From positions 1 to 6,326 of the forward strand of contig DAICZI010000105.1 in assembly GCA_027311205.1 (NCBI GenBank): DNA of 6,326 nt, read 5' to 3'. The DNA comes from Beijerinckiaceae bacterium (GTDB lineage Bacteria > Pseudomonadota > Alphaproteobacteria > Rhizobiales > Beijerinckiaceae). Within the stretch, counting starts at the first letter, position 1. Each line of letters begins with the position of its first letter. The translations under genes were made by a program, and so were the position numbers. Shown here piece after piece: positions 1 through 5,195 of this stretch. The notes beneath the pieces were generated by a model. The model did no database searches. It saw only the letters and a list, made by a program, of their open reading frames with translations, and was not told the origin of the DNA.

Positions 1-2
1 AG

Positions 3-380
3 TTCTGCACCTGCGTGGGGGATGGGTTGCTGCCCGGGGTTATCGGCGCGAGCGTGAGCCCGGAAGGCTATGCACCCGAGAGCCTTGAACTTCTGCTCCT
101 GCCGCTGCGTCAGATCAACGGCGAACCCGGCATGATTCTTGGTTCAATGGCCTTGCCACCCGGCGTTCGTTGGCTTGGCTTGCGCCCGTGCCAGCCATTC
201 AGCTTGACCTCGCATCGATTTTTGAACCGCGAGGCCTCGCAATCCACGCATATCAGCCATGCAATTTTGCGGAACGGGCACGAATCCCGCAAACCCTCGT
301 CAATTCAGCCTTCGCAACCATGGCGACGGGCGCATCTAGCGGTCTATGAGGGTGGATTAGCTCTAAAGTCACAAAAGTAG
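3..380 (+). CDS. PAS_5-type domain protein, 3' part only
   Basis: The frame is open from the left window edge to a TAG at 378-380, so this is the C-terminal 125 residues of a gene that begins outside the window. An internal GTG at 15 is not a credible start, because the family pattern is already running there. The diagnostic block is 'LELLLLPLR' followed by a 'ILGSMALPPGVRWLGLRP' stretch and 'FSLTSHRFL', which fits the end of the PAS_5 fold (a PAS-like sensory domain common in Alphaproteobacteria). The tail 'HLAVYEGG' is also typical of these proteins as I remember them. The ligand and role of the family are largely unknown. The next gene, about 100 bp downstream on the same strand, encodes PilZ domains, a pairing I associate with Rhizobiales genomes. 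The family assignment rests on recalled motifs only. Confidence 0.7.
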   Translation, partial: FCTCVGDGLLPGVIGASVSPEGYAPESLELLLLPLRQINGEPGMILGSMALPPGVRWLGLRPCQPFSLTSHRFLNREASQSTHISHAILRNGHESRKPSSIQPSQPWRRAHLAVYEGGLALKSQK

Positions 381-411
381 ATGCCAAGATCGCCCTTACG
401 ATAAGCGTGTC

Positions 412-430
412 TTAACTTTCTGAAATTAAC
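412..430 (+). promoter_or_regulatory. Paired TTAAC motifs upstream of the PilZ gene
   Basis: Two copies of TTAAC (412-416 and 426-430) sit 14 bp apart in the 97-bp gap between the PAS_5 gene and the PilZ gene. They resemble half-sites of the alphaproteobacterial cell-cycle regulator CtrA (TTAA-N7-TTAA), but the spacing here is ten bases rather than seven. They are listed as a possible control site only. I see no convincing -35/-10 pair in this gap. Confidence 0.2.
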
Positions 431-441
431 CTGTTTTTGGA

Positions 442-459
442 TGAAGCAGCCCTGCTTCA
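442..459. repeat. 18-bp inverted repeat just upstream of the PilZ gene
   Basis: TGAAGCAG-CC-CTGCTTCA is a perfect 8-bp dyad with a 2-base centre, ending 18 bases before the ATG at 478. Flanking T5 (434-438) and A5 (461-465) could lengthen it into an imperfect hairpin. No T-run follows on either strand, so it does not look like a terminator. It could be an operator or a leader hairpin affecting PilZ translation. Confidence 0.55.
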
Positions 460-477
460 CAAAAAGCACATGAGCCG

Positions 478-1083
478 ATGATCCCAGTTCGTAAAATCCT
501 CGAACGACCGCAGGAACGCCGCCGCCATCAAAGGGTAAGAATAGCGCTTCTCGGCCGCTACATGCTGGAAGACTACCGCGAATTCCCCTGTCAAACGCTG
601 GACATGTCACCGGGCGGCGTTGCGTTGTTCGTTCCCGTCAAGGGCAGCCTTGGCGAGAAAGTGGTCGCCTATATTGACCAACTCGGACGGCTGCAAGGCG
701 TCATCGCGCGCCAGTTTGACAATGGCTTTGCGCTGCGGCTGACCATGTCGCAGGTCAAGCGCGAAAAACTCGCCGATCAGTTGACCTGGCTCGCCAACCG
801 GCACGCTCTTGGCATGCCGGAAGATCGGCGGCATGAACGCATGGTGCCCAGCAACCCGCGCACGACGCTGAAACTCGCCGATGGCCGCGAATACATGGTG
901 AAGTTGGTCGATTTTTCGATCTCAGGCTGCGCCGTGCTTTGTGACGTCAAGCCACCGATCAACACAATTCTGACGATCGGCAACACGCCCGGTCGGGTGG
1001 TGCGTGTGTTCGAAGCCGGAGTCGCCATCGAATTCAGCACCATGTTCGCGCCTGAAAATTTCGACGCCAATCTGACGCTTTAG
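478..1083 (+). CDS. Tandem PilZ-domain protein (putative c-di-GMP receptor)
   Basis: A 201-residue soluble protein with two consecutive PilZ domains. The first spans about residues 12-105, with the arginine motif RRHQR (15-19) and DMSPGG (42-47). The second spans about residues 115-200, with RRHER (117-121) and DFSISG (145-150). RxxxR and D/NxSxxG are the known c-di-GMP-binding elements of PilZ, and both copies appear intact, so two binding sites are predicted. No membrane segment or output domain is visible, which suggests it acts through a protein partner, as small PilZ adaptors do. The ATG at 478 has only a weak GAG-type ribosome site. A three-codon ORF (ATG 470, stop 479-481) overlaps this start. 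The gene converges on the patatin-like gene with a 42-bp gap. The partner and process are not evident. Confidence 0.88.
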   Translation: MIPVRKILERPQERRRHQRVRIALLGRYMLEDYREFPCQTLDMSPGGVALFVPVKGSLGEKVVAYIDQLGRLQGVIARQFDNGFALRLTMSQVKREKLADQLTWLANRHALGMPEDRRHERMVPSNPRTTLKLADGREYMVKLVDFSISGCAVLCDVKPPINTILTIGNTPGRVVRVFEAGVAIEFSTMFAPENFDANLTL

Positions 1084-1125
1084 AGCCTGGTGGCTGCATC
1101 GCGAATTCAAAAACGCCGGTGCTGC

Positions 1126-2112
1126 TCACGCCTGACGGAGCGCGGCTCCGATTTCCAGCCTGATGTCATCAAGCGCTTGCTGACCCGCCGCCTTGCCAAT
1201 GTCGATCAATTCTGCGGCGCGATGAAAATCAAACAATCCTATTTTGCCAACGCGGCATTTGATCATGGCATCTGGCGGATCGCCTGCCAACCGCGACCGC
1301 GCGATGCGATCCTGCGTGATATTGAAGGCATCAAGCATCGTTTTGGCGATCGAAGGGGCGGCGCTGCGCCGATCCGCAAGAAAGCCCTTGCGTGACTGAT
1401 CGGTGGACAGCGACGGCGAATCACCAGGATCGCCAGCCGGCAAGCCATCCGCCTGGCCGTGATTCGCGCGGGCCAGCGACGAATCACGAATGCCGCCGCG
1501 CCCGAAATTATCGGCCACCATGGTGACAGCGATGACAATGTCAGCCCCCAGGGCCCGGCACAAAGTCACCGGCACCGGATTGACCAGCGCGCCGTCAAAC
1601 AGCCAGTCCCCGCCAATTCTGACCGGTTCGAAAATGCCCGGCAGGGCATAGGAGGCCCGCACCGCATCGCTCAGACGCCCCGACGTCAGCCAGATTTCCT
1701 GGCCGGTTTTGCACTGGGTCGCGACCGCTGCAAACTGCAGGGCCAGATCACTGATATCAACATGCCCTAACTGTGCTTCCAGCATGGTTCGCAGCCGACC
1801 ACCTGAAAGCAGCCCCGCCCCATTGAAGGTAAAATCCATCAGGCTGAACACGCGCCGCGGCGTCAGCGAGCGTGCGAAGGTTTCAAGACCGTCAAGTTTG
1901 CCAGCGGCATAACAGCCCCCCACCACCGCGCCGATTGATGAGCCAGCAATCACATGAGGTTTCAAGCCGTTGGCTTCAAGCACTTCAAGCAGGCCAATCT
2001 GCGCCCAGCCATGGGCCGCACCACCCCCCAGCGCCAGGCCGATACGCGGCGCGGCTGTCGGCGCGCTGGCAACCACCGAGGTATTCGCACGATTCATGAA
2101 GGGGATAGGCAT
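1126..2112 (-). CDS. Patatin-like phospholipase family protein (RssA-type)
   Basis: A 328-residue serine acyl hydrolase of the patatin family. Key elements are the glycine-rich oxyanion loop GGGAAHG (29-35), the nucleophile elbow GSSIG (57-61, catalytic Ser59) and the catalytic Asp in DGALVNP (Asp173), giving an intact Ser-Asp dyad. There is no signal peptide, so it is probably cytoplasmic or peripheral to the inner membrane, like E. coli RssA. Its natural lipid substrate is unknown. The C-terminal 130 residues are more variable, with a Gly/Asp/Ser-rich stretch around 225-250. The frame stays open to a TTG at 2217, but the ATG at 2112 is chosen because AGGG lies about 6 bases upstream and because the extra residues would be encoded by tandem repeats. 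It is probably the last gene of the folE-hisI transcript. No clear terminator follows it. Confidence 0.85.
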   Translation of the reverse strand: MPIPFMNRANTSVVASAPTAAPRIGLALGGGAAHGWAQIGLLEVLEANGLKPHVIAGSSIGAVVGGCYAAGKLDGLETFARSLTPRRVFSLMDFTFNGAGLLSGGRLRTMLEAQLGHVDISDLALQFAAVATQCKTGQEIWLTSGRLSDAVRASYALPGIFEPVRIGGDWLFDGALVNPVPVTLCRALGADIVIAVTMVADNFGRGGIRDSSLARANHGQADGLPAGDPGDSPSLSTDQSRKGFLADRRSAAPSIAKTMLDAFNITQDRIARSRLAGDPPDAMIKCRVGKIGLFDFHRAAELIDIGKAAGQQALDDIRLEIGAALRQA

Positions 2113-2124
2113 GGACACCCTACG

Positions 2125-2152
2125 ATGACAAAACTCAACAATGACAAAACTC
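2125..2152. repeat. Imperfect 16-bp tandem duplication (12-bp identical core)
   Basis: The core ATGACAAAACTC occurs at 2125-2136 and again at 2141-2152, a period of 16 bases. It lies just upstream of the patatin-like start on the minus strand, close to its ribosome-binding site. The period is not a multiple of three, which argues that this stretch is not translated. Confidence 0.8.
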
Positions 2153-2157
2153 GCTTC

Positions 2158-2205
2158 AACGCCGTCGGGCAGCACCTCTTGAACGCCGTCGGGCAGCACC
2201 TCTTG
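2158..2205. repeat. Perfect 24-bp tandem duplication
   Basis: Two identical 24-base units, 2158-2181 and 2182-2205, each beginning AACGCCGTCGGGCAG and ending CACCTCTTG, sit head to tail in the 114-bp gap between the hisI stop and the patatin-like start. Exact identity suggests a recent slippage or duplication event. Each unit carries a GGCAGCAC arm that can pair with 2208-2215. Confidence 0.95.
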
Positions 2206-2215
2206 CTGTGCTGCC
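2192..2215 (-). other. 8-bp stem hairpin 11 bases after the hisI stop
   Basis: On the minus strand GGCAGCAC (2215-2208), an 8-base loop, then GTGCTGCC (2199-2192) can form a perfect 8-bp stem. No T-run follows, so it is unlikely to be a Rho-independent terminator. It could instead affect mRNA processing or stability between hisI and the patatin-like gene. The duplication supplies a second copy of the 3' arm at 2175-2168. Confidence 0.5.
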
Positions 2216-2226
2216 AAACCCGAAAA

Positions 2227-2616
2227 TCAAGCGCCCTCAAACAGCAAACGACCGCCCGGCACAACCCGCCGGTAAAAACATGAATGCCGCCCGGTGTGAC
2301 AGGCGTGGCCATCGCCTCCGACCTTGACCCGCAGCAACAGCGCGTCCTGATCGCAATCAGTCCGCATTTCAACAATGCTCTGCACCTGGCCCGAGGTGTC
2401 GCCCTTGCGCCAGATCTCGCGGCGCGAACGCGACCAATAATGCGCCACCCCGGTTTCGAGGCTCAGTCGAAGCGCCTCCTCGTTCATGTAGGCGACCATC
2501 AGCACGTCCTGTGTCGCATCCGCGATGGTCACGCAGACGATGAGACCGGCGTGATCGAACCGGGGCTGGAAGTTCAGCCCTTCTTCAAGCGCCCTTTTAT
2601 CGATAATTTCGCTCAA
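2227..2616 (-). CDS. hisI: Phosphoribosyl-AMP cyclohydrolase HisI
   Basis: A 129-residue enzyme that opens the adenine ring of phosphoribosyl-AMP, the third step of histidine biosynthesis, in the cytoplasm. The family signature is complete: MNEEAL (44-49), AHYWSRSR (58-65), W-KG-TSG-Q (69-79), the metal-site stretch TDCDQD (86-91) and [12 protein letters not shown] (105-116). Asp87, Asp89 and Asp91 match the expected Mg ligands, and Cys88, Cys106 and Cys113 the Zn ligands. It is monofunctional, with no HisE pyrophosphohydrolase domain attached. The start must be TTG at 2616: the frame is closed by the folE stop only three bases upstream, and no ATG precedes the conserved region. A weak AGAGAG lies 8 bases before it, so translation is probably coupled to folE. 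The N-terminal length fits the Rhizobiales proteins as I recall them. Confidence 0.95.
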   Translation of the reverse strand: MSEIIDKRALEEGLNFQPRFDHAGLIVCVTIADATQDVLMVAYMNEEALRLSLETGVAHYWSRSRREIWRKGDTSGQVQSIVEMRTDCDQDALLLRVKVGGDGHACHTGRHSCFYRRVVPGGRLLFEGA

Positions 2617-2619
2617 GGG

Positions 2620-3261
2620 TCAGACTCTCTGGCGCACCAGCGACAGGAATCGTGCCTGCTCTGCCGGATCGTCCTTGAAGGTGCCGGTAAACTGCATCGT
2701 CACGGTCGATGAACCAGCCTTCTGCACACCGCGCATCGCCATGCACATGTGCTCAGCTTCAATCATGACGCCTAGCCCACGCGGATGCAGTGCATCCTCG
2801 ATGGCTTCAACAATTTGTGCGTTCATCGCCTCCTGTGTCTGGAGGCGACGCGCAAAAATCTCGACAACGCGCGCCAGTTTGGAGAGGCCGACGACGCCCT
2901 TTTTGGGCACATAGGCTATGTGGGCTCGCCCGGTGAACGGCACCATATGGTGCTCGCAATGCGAGGTGAAGGTGATATCGCGCACCAGCACCATATCCTG
3001 ATAGCCCTCGACATCCTGAAACACCCGGCGCAGGGCGGAGGCCGCATCCTTGGTGTAGCCGCCATAAATCTCTTCATAGGCTTTTACGACGCGGCGCGGG
3101 GTATCACGCAGACCCTCGCGGTCTGGATCATCTCCAGCCCAGCGCACCAGAACCCGCACCGCGGCTTCCGCCTCCTCGCGCGTGGGGCGCTGAACCGGTG
3201 CCTTGAGACTCGGCACTTTAGAACTATGCACAACTGGTGAGGGCTTGACCACGGCATCCAT
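2620..3261 (-). CDS. folE: GTP cyclohydrolase I FolE
   Basis: A 213-residue enzyme that converts GTP to 7,8-dihydroneopterin triphosphate, the first step of tetrahydrofolate synthesis and a possible source of queuosine/pterin precursors. The Zn site is clear: Cys102 and His105 in [11 protein letters not shown], and Cys173 in [10 protein letters not shown]. These correspond to E. coli Cys110, His113 and Cys181, with His104 as the catalytic histidine. Other family blocks are [15 protein letters not shown] (50-64), [22 protein letters not shown] and the C-terminal TGTFKDD. The first about 27 residues are a variable extension. The ATG at 3261 is backed by a strong GGAGG (3272-3268) six bases upstream. 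It heads the folE-hisI-patatin transcript and diverges from the scaffold gene. Its leader contains an 11-bp inverted repeat that might have a regulatory role. Confidence 0.97.
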   Translation of the reverse strand: MDAVVKPSPVVHSSKVPSLKAPVQRPTREEAEAAVRVLVRWAGDDPDREGLRDTPRRVVKAYEEIYGGYTKDAASALRRVFQDVEGYQDMVLVRDITFTSHCEHHMVPFTGRAHIAYVPKKGVVGLSKLARVVEIFARRLQTQEAMNAQIVEAIEDALHPRGLGVMIEAEHMCMAMRGVQKAGSSTVTMQFTGTFKDDPAEQARFLSLVRQRV

Positions 3262-3267
3262 GCGGTG

Positions 3268-3272
3268 CCTCC
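3268..3272 (-). promoter_or_regulatory. Ribosome-binding site of folE
   Basis: GGAGG on the minus strand, six bases before the ATG at 3261. It is the strongest ribosome-binding site in the window and fixes the folE start. Confidence 0.85.
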
Positions 3273-3309
3273 GTTAGAACCAAATCTGCGATGCTTGGAT
3301 TGTCGGGCC

Positions 3310-3340
3310 TGATGATGCGAACCTTGTCATCGCATCATCA
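3310..3340. repeat. 11-bp inverted repeat in the folE / scaffold divergent region
   Basis: TGATGATGCGA (3310-3320) and its exact complement TCGCATCATCA (3330-3340) are separated by nine bases. On the folE mRNA this would be an 11-bp hairpin about 48 bases before the start codon; as DNA it could be an operator between two divergent genes. No T-run follows on either strand. The position suggests control of folE, but the regulator is unknown. Confidence 0.7.
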
Positions 3341-3401
3341 TGCCGCCTCCCGCCCCAAAAAGCAAAGACTCCCCGCCCCTCGCAAACAGCTCAGTGGCGG
3401 A

Positions 3402-3407
3402 CTATAT
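3402..3407 (+). promoter_or_regulatory. Possible -10 element (CTATAT) of the scaffold-yidD operon
   Basis: CTATAT matches the alphaproteobacterial sigma-70 -10 hexamer as I know it (CTTGAC-N17-CTATAT), but the -35 position (3379-3384, CTCGCA) matches only three of six bases. If real, transcription would begin near 3413, which excludes the far-upstream ATG at 3291 as a start for the scaffold gene. Confidence 0.3.
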
Positions 3408-3455
3408 GCCAGAGATAGGTCGAAAATTGCAATGCTCAAGCCCGGACGCGTGCGA

Positions 3456-3890
3456 ATGCTGAACGAAGTCTATAACCGCCGCATTATCGAACTGGCGGCC
3501 AACATTCCCAGACTGGGGCGCCTGCCTGCGCCTGATGCCACCGCCACCGCCCATTCCAGGCTCTGCGGCTCGAAAGTGACCGTGGATATCGCCCTGCGCG
3601 ATGGCGTGATCAGCGATTTTGCCCATGATGTGAAAGCCTGCGCGCTGGGGCAAGCCTCATCCTCGATCATGGCGCATCACATCATTGGCGCGACTCCAGC
3701 CGAATTGCGCCAACTGCGCGATACGGTGCGGGCCATGCTGAAGGAAAATGGCCCACCGCCCGGCGGTCGCTGGGCCGATGTTGCTGTGCTGGAACCAGTG
3801 CGCGATTACAAAGCCCGCCACGCCTCGACCCTGCTGACCTTCGAGGCGGTTGTCGACGCGCTGGACCAGATTGACGCGAGGGCCGCTTGA
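3456..3890 (+). CDS. IscU/NifU-N-like iron-sulfur scaffold family protein
   Basis: A 144-residue protein of the IscU/SufU/NifU N-terminal family, whose members assemble or carry Fe-S clusters. It covers a whole single domain: MLNEVYNRRIIELA at the N-terminus, RLCGSKVTVD (35-44), DVKACALGQASSS (58-70) and YKARHASTLLTFEAVV (118-133). Cys37 and Cys62 align with the first two ligand cysteines of IscU. The third position, normally Cys in a HCS-like context, is Ala123, and the usual Asp two residues after the first Cys is Ser39. It may therefore not be a classical scaffold. The start at 3456 is chosen because family homology begins there. An ATG at 3432 is possible, and the frame is open back to 3291, but that extension is low-complexity and lies in the control region. 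The stop overlaps the yidD start. Confidence 0.85.
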   Translation: MLNEVYNRRIIELAANIPRLGRLPAPDATATAHSRLCGSKVTVDIALRDGVISDFAHDVKACALGQASSSIMAHHIIGATPAELRQLRDTVRAMLKENGPPPGGRWADVAVLEPVRDYKARHASTLLTFEAVVDALDQIDARAA

Positions 3891-4225
3891 GGCTCAATCC
3901 CGGCTTGCAAAAATGGCCCCGCTGGGGTGGCCGAATGGCGATTCGCGCCTATCAACTCACCTTTTCCAGCCTGGTCGGCGGTCAATGCCGCCATTTGCCC
4001 ACATGCTCGCAATTCACCAGTGAGGCCATGGCTCGGCACGGGCTTTGGGCAGGCGGCTGGATGGGTCTGGCCCGAATATACCGGTGCCGACCTGGCGGCA
4101 CGTCCGGCTATGATCCCGCGCCGCTGGATTTGCCCGCGGGCGTTTCATGGGCCAGACCATGGGCTTATGGCCGCTGGCATGGCCCCTTGCCCGAGTTGCC
4201 GCTCACGAAGCTGCCGCAAGAATAA
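3887..4225 (+). CDS. yidD: Membrane protein insertion efficiency factor YidD
   Basis: A 112-residue protein of the YidD family, a small inner-membrane-associated factor that assists YidC-dependent insertion of membrane proteins. Diagnostic residues are AIRAYQLTFSSL (18-29), CRHLPTCSQFTSEAMARHG (34-52), GGWMGLARIYRCRPGGTSGYDP. The conserved CxxxxPTCS and RxxRCxP motifs are present. The first 16 residues (with a WPRWGGR stretch) look like the N-terminus of Rhizobiales YidD, so the TTG at 3887 is preferred, overlapping the preceding TGA as TTGA, with GAGGG at 3878-3882. An ATG at 3935 is the alternative and would remove that conserved-looking segment. The C-terminus extends past the usual core (residues 80-112). 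Its last 23 bases overlap the 3' end of the convergent gene on the other strand. Confidence 0.9.
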   Translation: MRLNPGLQKWPRWGGRMAIRAYQLTFSSLVGGQCRHLPTCSQFTSEAMARHGLWAGGWMGLARIYRCRPGGTSGYDPAPLDLPAGVSWARPWAYGRWHGPLPELPLTKLPQE

Positions 4226-4985
4226 CCGAGCGGGCAATCAACCGCTGCCGGATATCGGGAGCAAGGGCTCGCAGAGTTGTGAGATAGGCCCCGACCGATT
4301 TGCACAGATCGGCATCACTCAGCGCTTGGGCAGGTTGGCGGCCATCCACCAGCAGACCAATGGTCTCGGGGGAAAGCCCCGCCTGCTTGAGCGCTTCGGT
4401 CAAAGCGGTGAAATCAGCGGGCGTCGGCCGCTCAGGGTCGTGCTGATGCGAACGTCCGGCTGTAATCGCCGCCAGATCCGCCTGGCCCAAGTCCAGCATC
4501 AACTTATTATGATTGCTCGTAAAGGCAGCTAATGCCGCGCTCGGACGCCCCTGGTAAAAATCAACACAGGCCGCCGGGTCTTTGGTGGCGAGGGCTGCCA
4601 GAATGGCGCGTTGCGCATCAATGATCTGGTCCAGATTGGCGATTGGAGCACGTCCCGCCAGCACGCCGTAATCCTCGCGCAGACTGCGCATGGCAAAGGC
4701 CAGCGCCTCAGGCGCGGCAACCGGTGCCGCTACGCCTGGCACCGTCGAAATCTGCCGCACAATGCCCCTGTACTCATCCGGCAACGCAGCCTTCAGGGCG
4801 CTGAAATACGGTCCGGTGTCTGGATTGCTGAGATAAACCGGCTCGCCGCCGACCGGTGTCGCCAGTCCGCCAGCGGCAATTTCGACAGCCTGCGCGGGTC
4901 GAAGGCCGGGATAGCGATCCTGAAGCATCAGGCCAACGGCCACCAGCCCCGCCAATCCCAGCAATATCAGCCGCAGCCGTTCCAC
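4203..4985 (-). CDS. Unrecognised protein with N-terminal membrane anchor
   Basis: A 260-residue protein I cannot assign. Residues 4-21 (LRLILLGLAGLVAVGLML), preceded by two arginines, form one hydrophobic segment, so it is probably an inner-membrane protein or a membrane-anchored periplasmic one. The rest is soluble, mostly alpha-helical in character, rich in Ala and Leu, with conserved-looking stretches such as PYFSALKAALPDEYRG and ADLCKSVGAYL. Two cysteines are visible (in AACVDFY and ADLCKS). I see no catalytic motif. The frame runs upstream to a TTG at 5039, but GTG at 4985 is preferred because AGGAG (4999-4995) lies nine bases before it, and because the extension would put a polar stretch before the membrane segment. 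It is transcribed toward yidD and follows the porin gene, whose terminator separates them, so it is probably transcribed on its own. Confidence 0.7.
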   Translation of the reverse strand: MERLRLILLGLAGLVAVGLMLQDRYPGLRPAQAVEIAAGGLATPVGGEPVYLSNPDTGPYFSALKAALPDEYRGIVRQISTVPGVAAPVAAPEALAFAMRSLREDYGVLAGRAPIANLDQIIDAQRAILAALATKDPAACVDFYQGRPSAALAAFTSNHNKLMLDLGQADLAAITAGRSHQHDPERPTPADFTALTEALKQAGLSPETIGLLVDGRQPAQALSDADLCKSVGAYLTTLRALAPDIRQRLIARSVILAAAS

Positions 4986-4994
4986 GAAATGCCA

Positions 4995-5010
4995 CTCCTG
5001 TTCAAACAGG
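4995..5010 (-). promoter_or_regulatory. Ribosome-binding site overlapping an inverted repeat
   Basis: On the minus strand CCTGTT (5010-5005), two bases, AACAGG (5002-4997) is a 6-bp dyad, and the ribosome-binding AGGAG occupies 4999-4995. The 3' arm and the ribosome site share three bases, so folding could hide the site for the unknown membrane-anchored gene. Confidence 0.45.
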
Positions 5011-5113
5011 GGAAATACAGGAATTTGCACCGAGCGCAAAGGGCCACGCCGCGAAGCGAAGGCGTTTCGTCATCCATTGCCTGCGGCTATAGCGCTCACG
5101 ACTGCACCATATC

Positions 5114-5142
5114 AAAAAAGGCCCGCATCGCTGCGGGCCTTT
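5114..5142 (-). terminator. Intrinsic terminator of the porin gene
   Basis: On the minus strand AAAGGCCCGCA (5142-5132), a GCGA loop and TGCGGGCCTTT (5127-5117) form an 11-bp GC-rich stem, followed by a run of six Ts. It lies 53 bases after the porin stop and ahead of the unknown membrane-anchored gene, so it should separate the two transcripts. On the plus strand only three Ts follow, so it works mainly for the minus strand. Confidence 0.93.
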
Positions 5143-5195
5143 CGAAATGGTTCAACTTGCGCTGTTCATGGCTGTTTCAGGCAGCCAACCCGCGC

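Noticed and set aside
1110..1150. Intrinsic terminator between the PilZ and patatin-like genes
   Set aside because: A GTTTTT run exists on the minus strand near 1110-1116 and a small CGGAGC-GCG-GCTCCG hairpin at 1136-1150, but they are about 20 bases apart and no stem directly precedes the T-run.
2113..2217. Patatin-like protein starting at TTG 2217
   Set aside because: The extra 35 residues would be encoded by tandem repeats, one of which has a period not divisible by three, while ATG 2112 has a good ribosome site.
3291..3455. Longer scaffold protein starting at the ATG at 3291
   Set aside because: The added residues show no family similarity, include His- and basic-rich low-complexity sequence, lie over the inverted repeat and a possible -10 element, and have no clear ribosome site.
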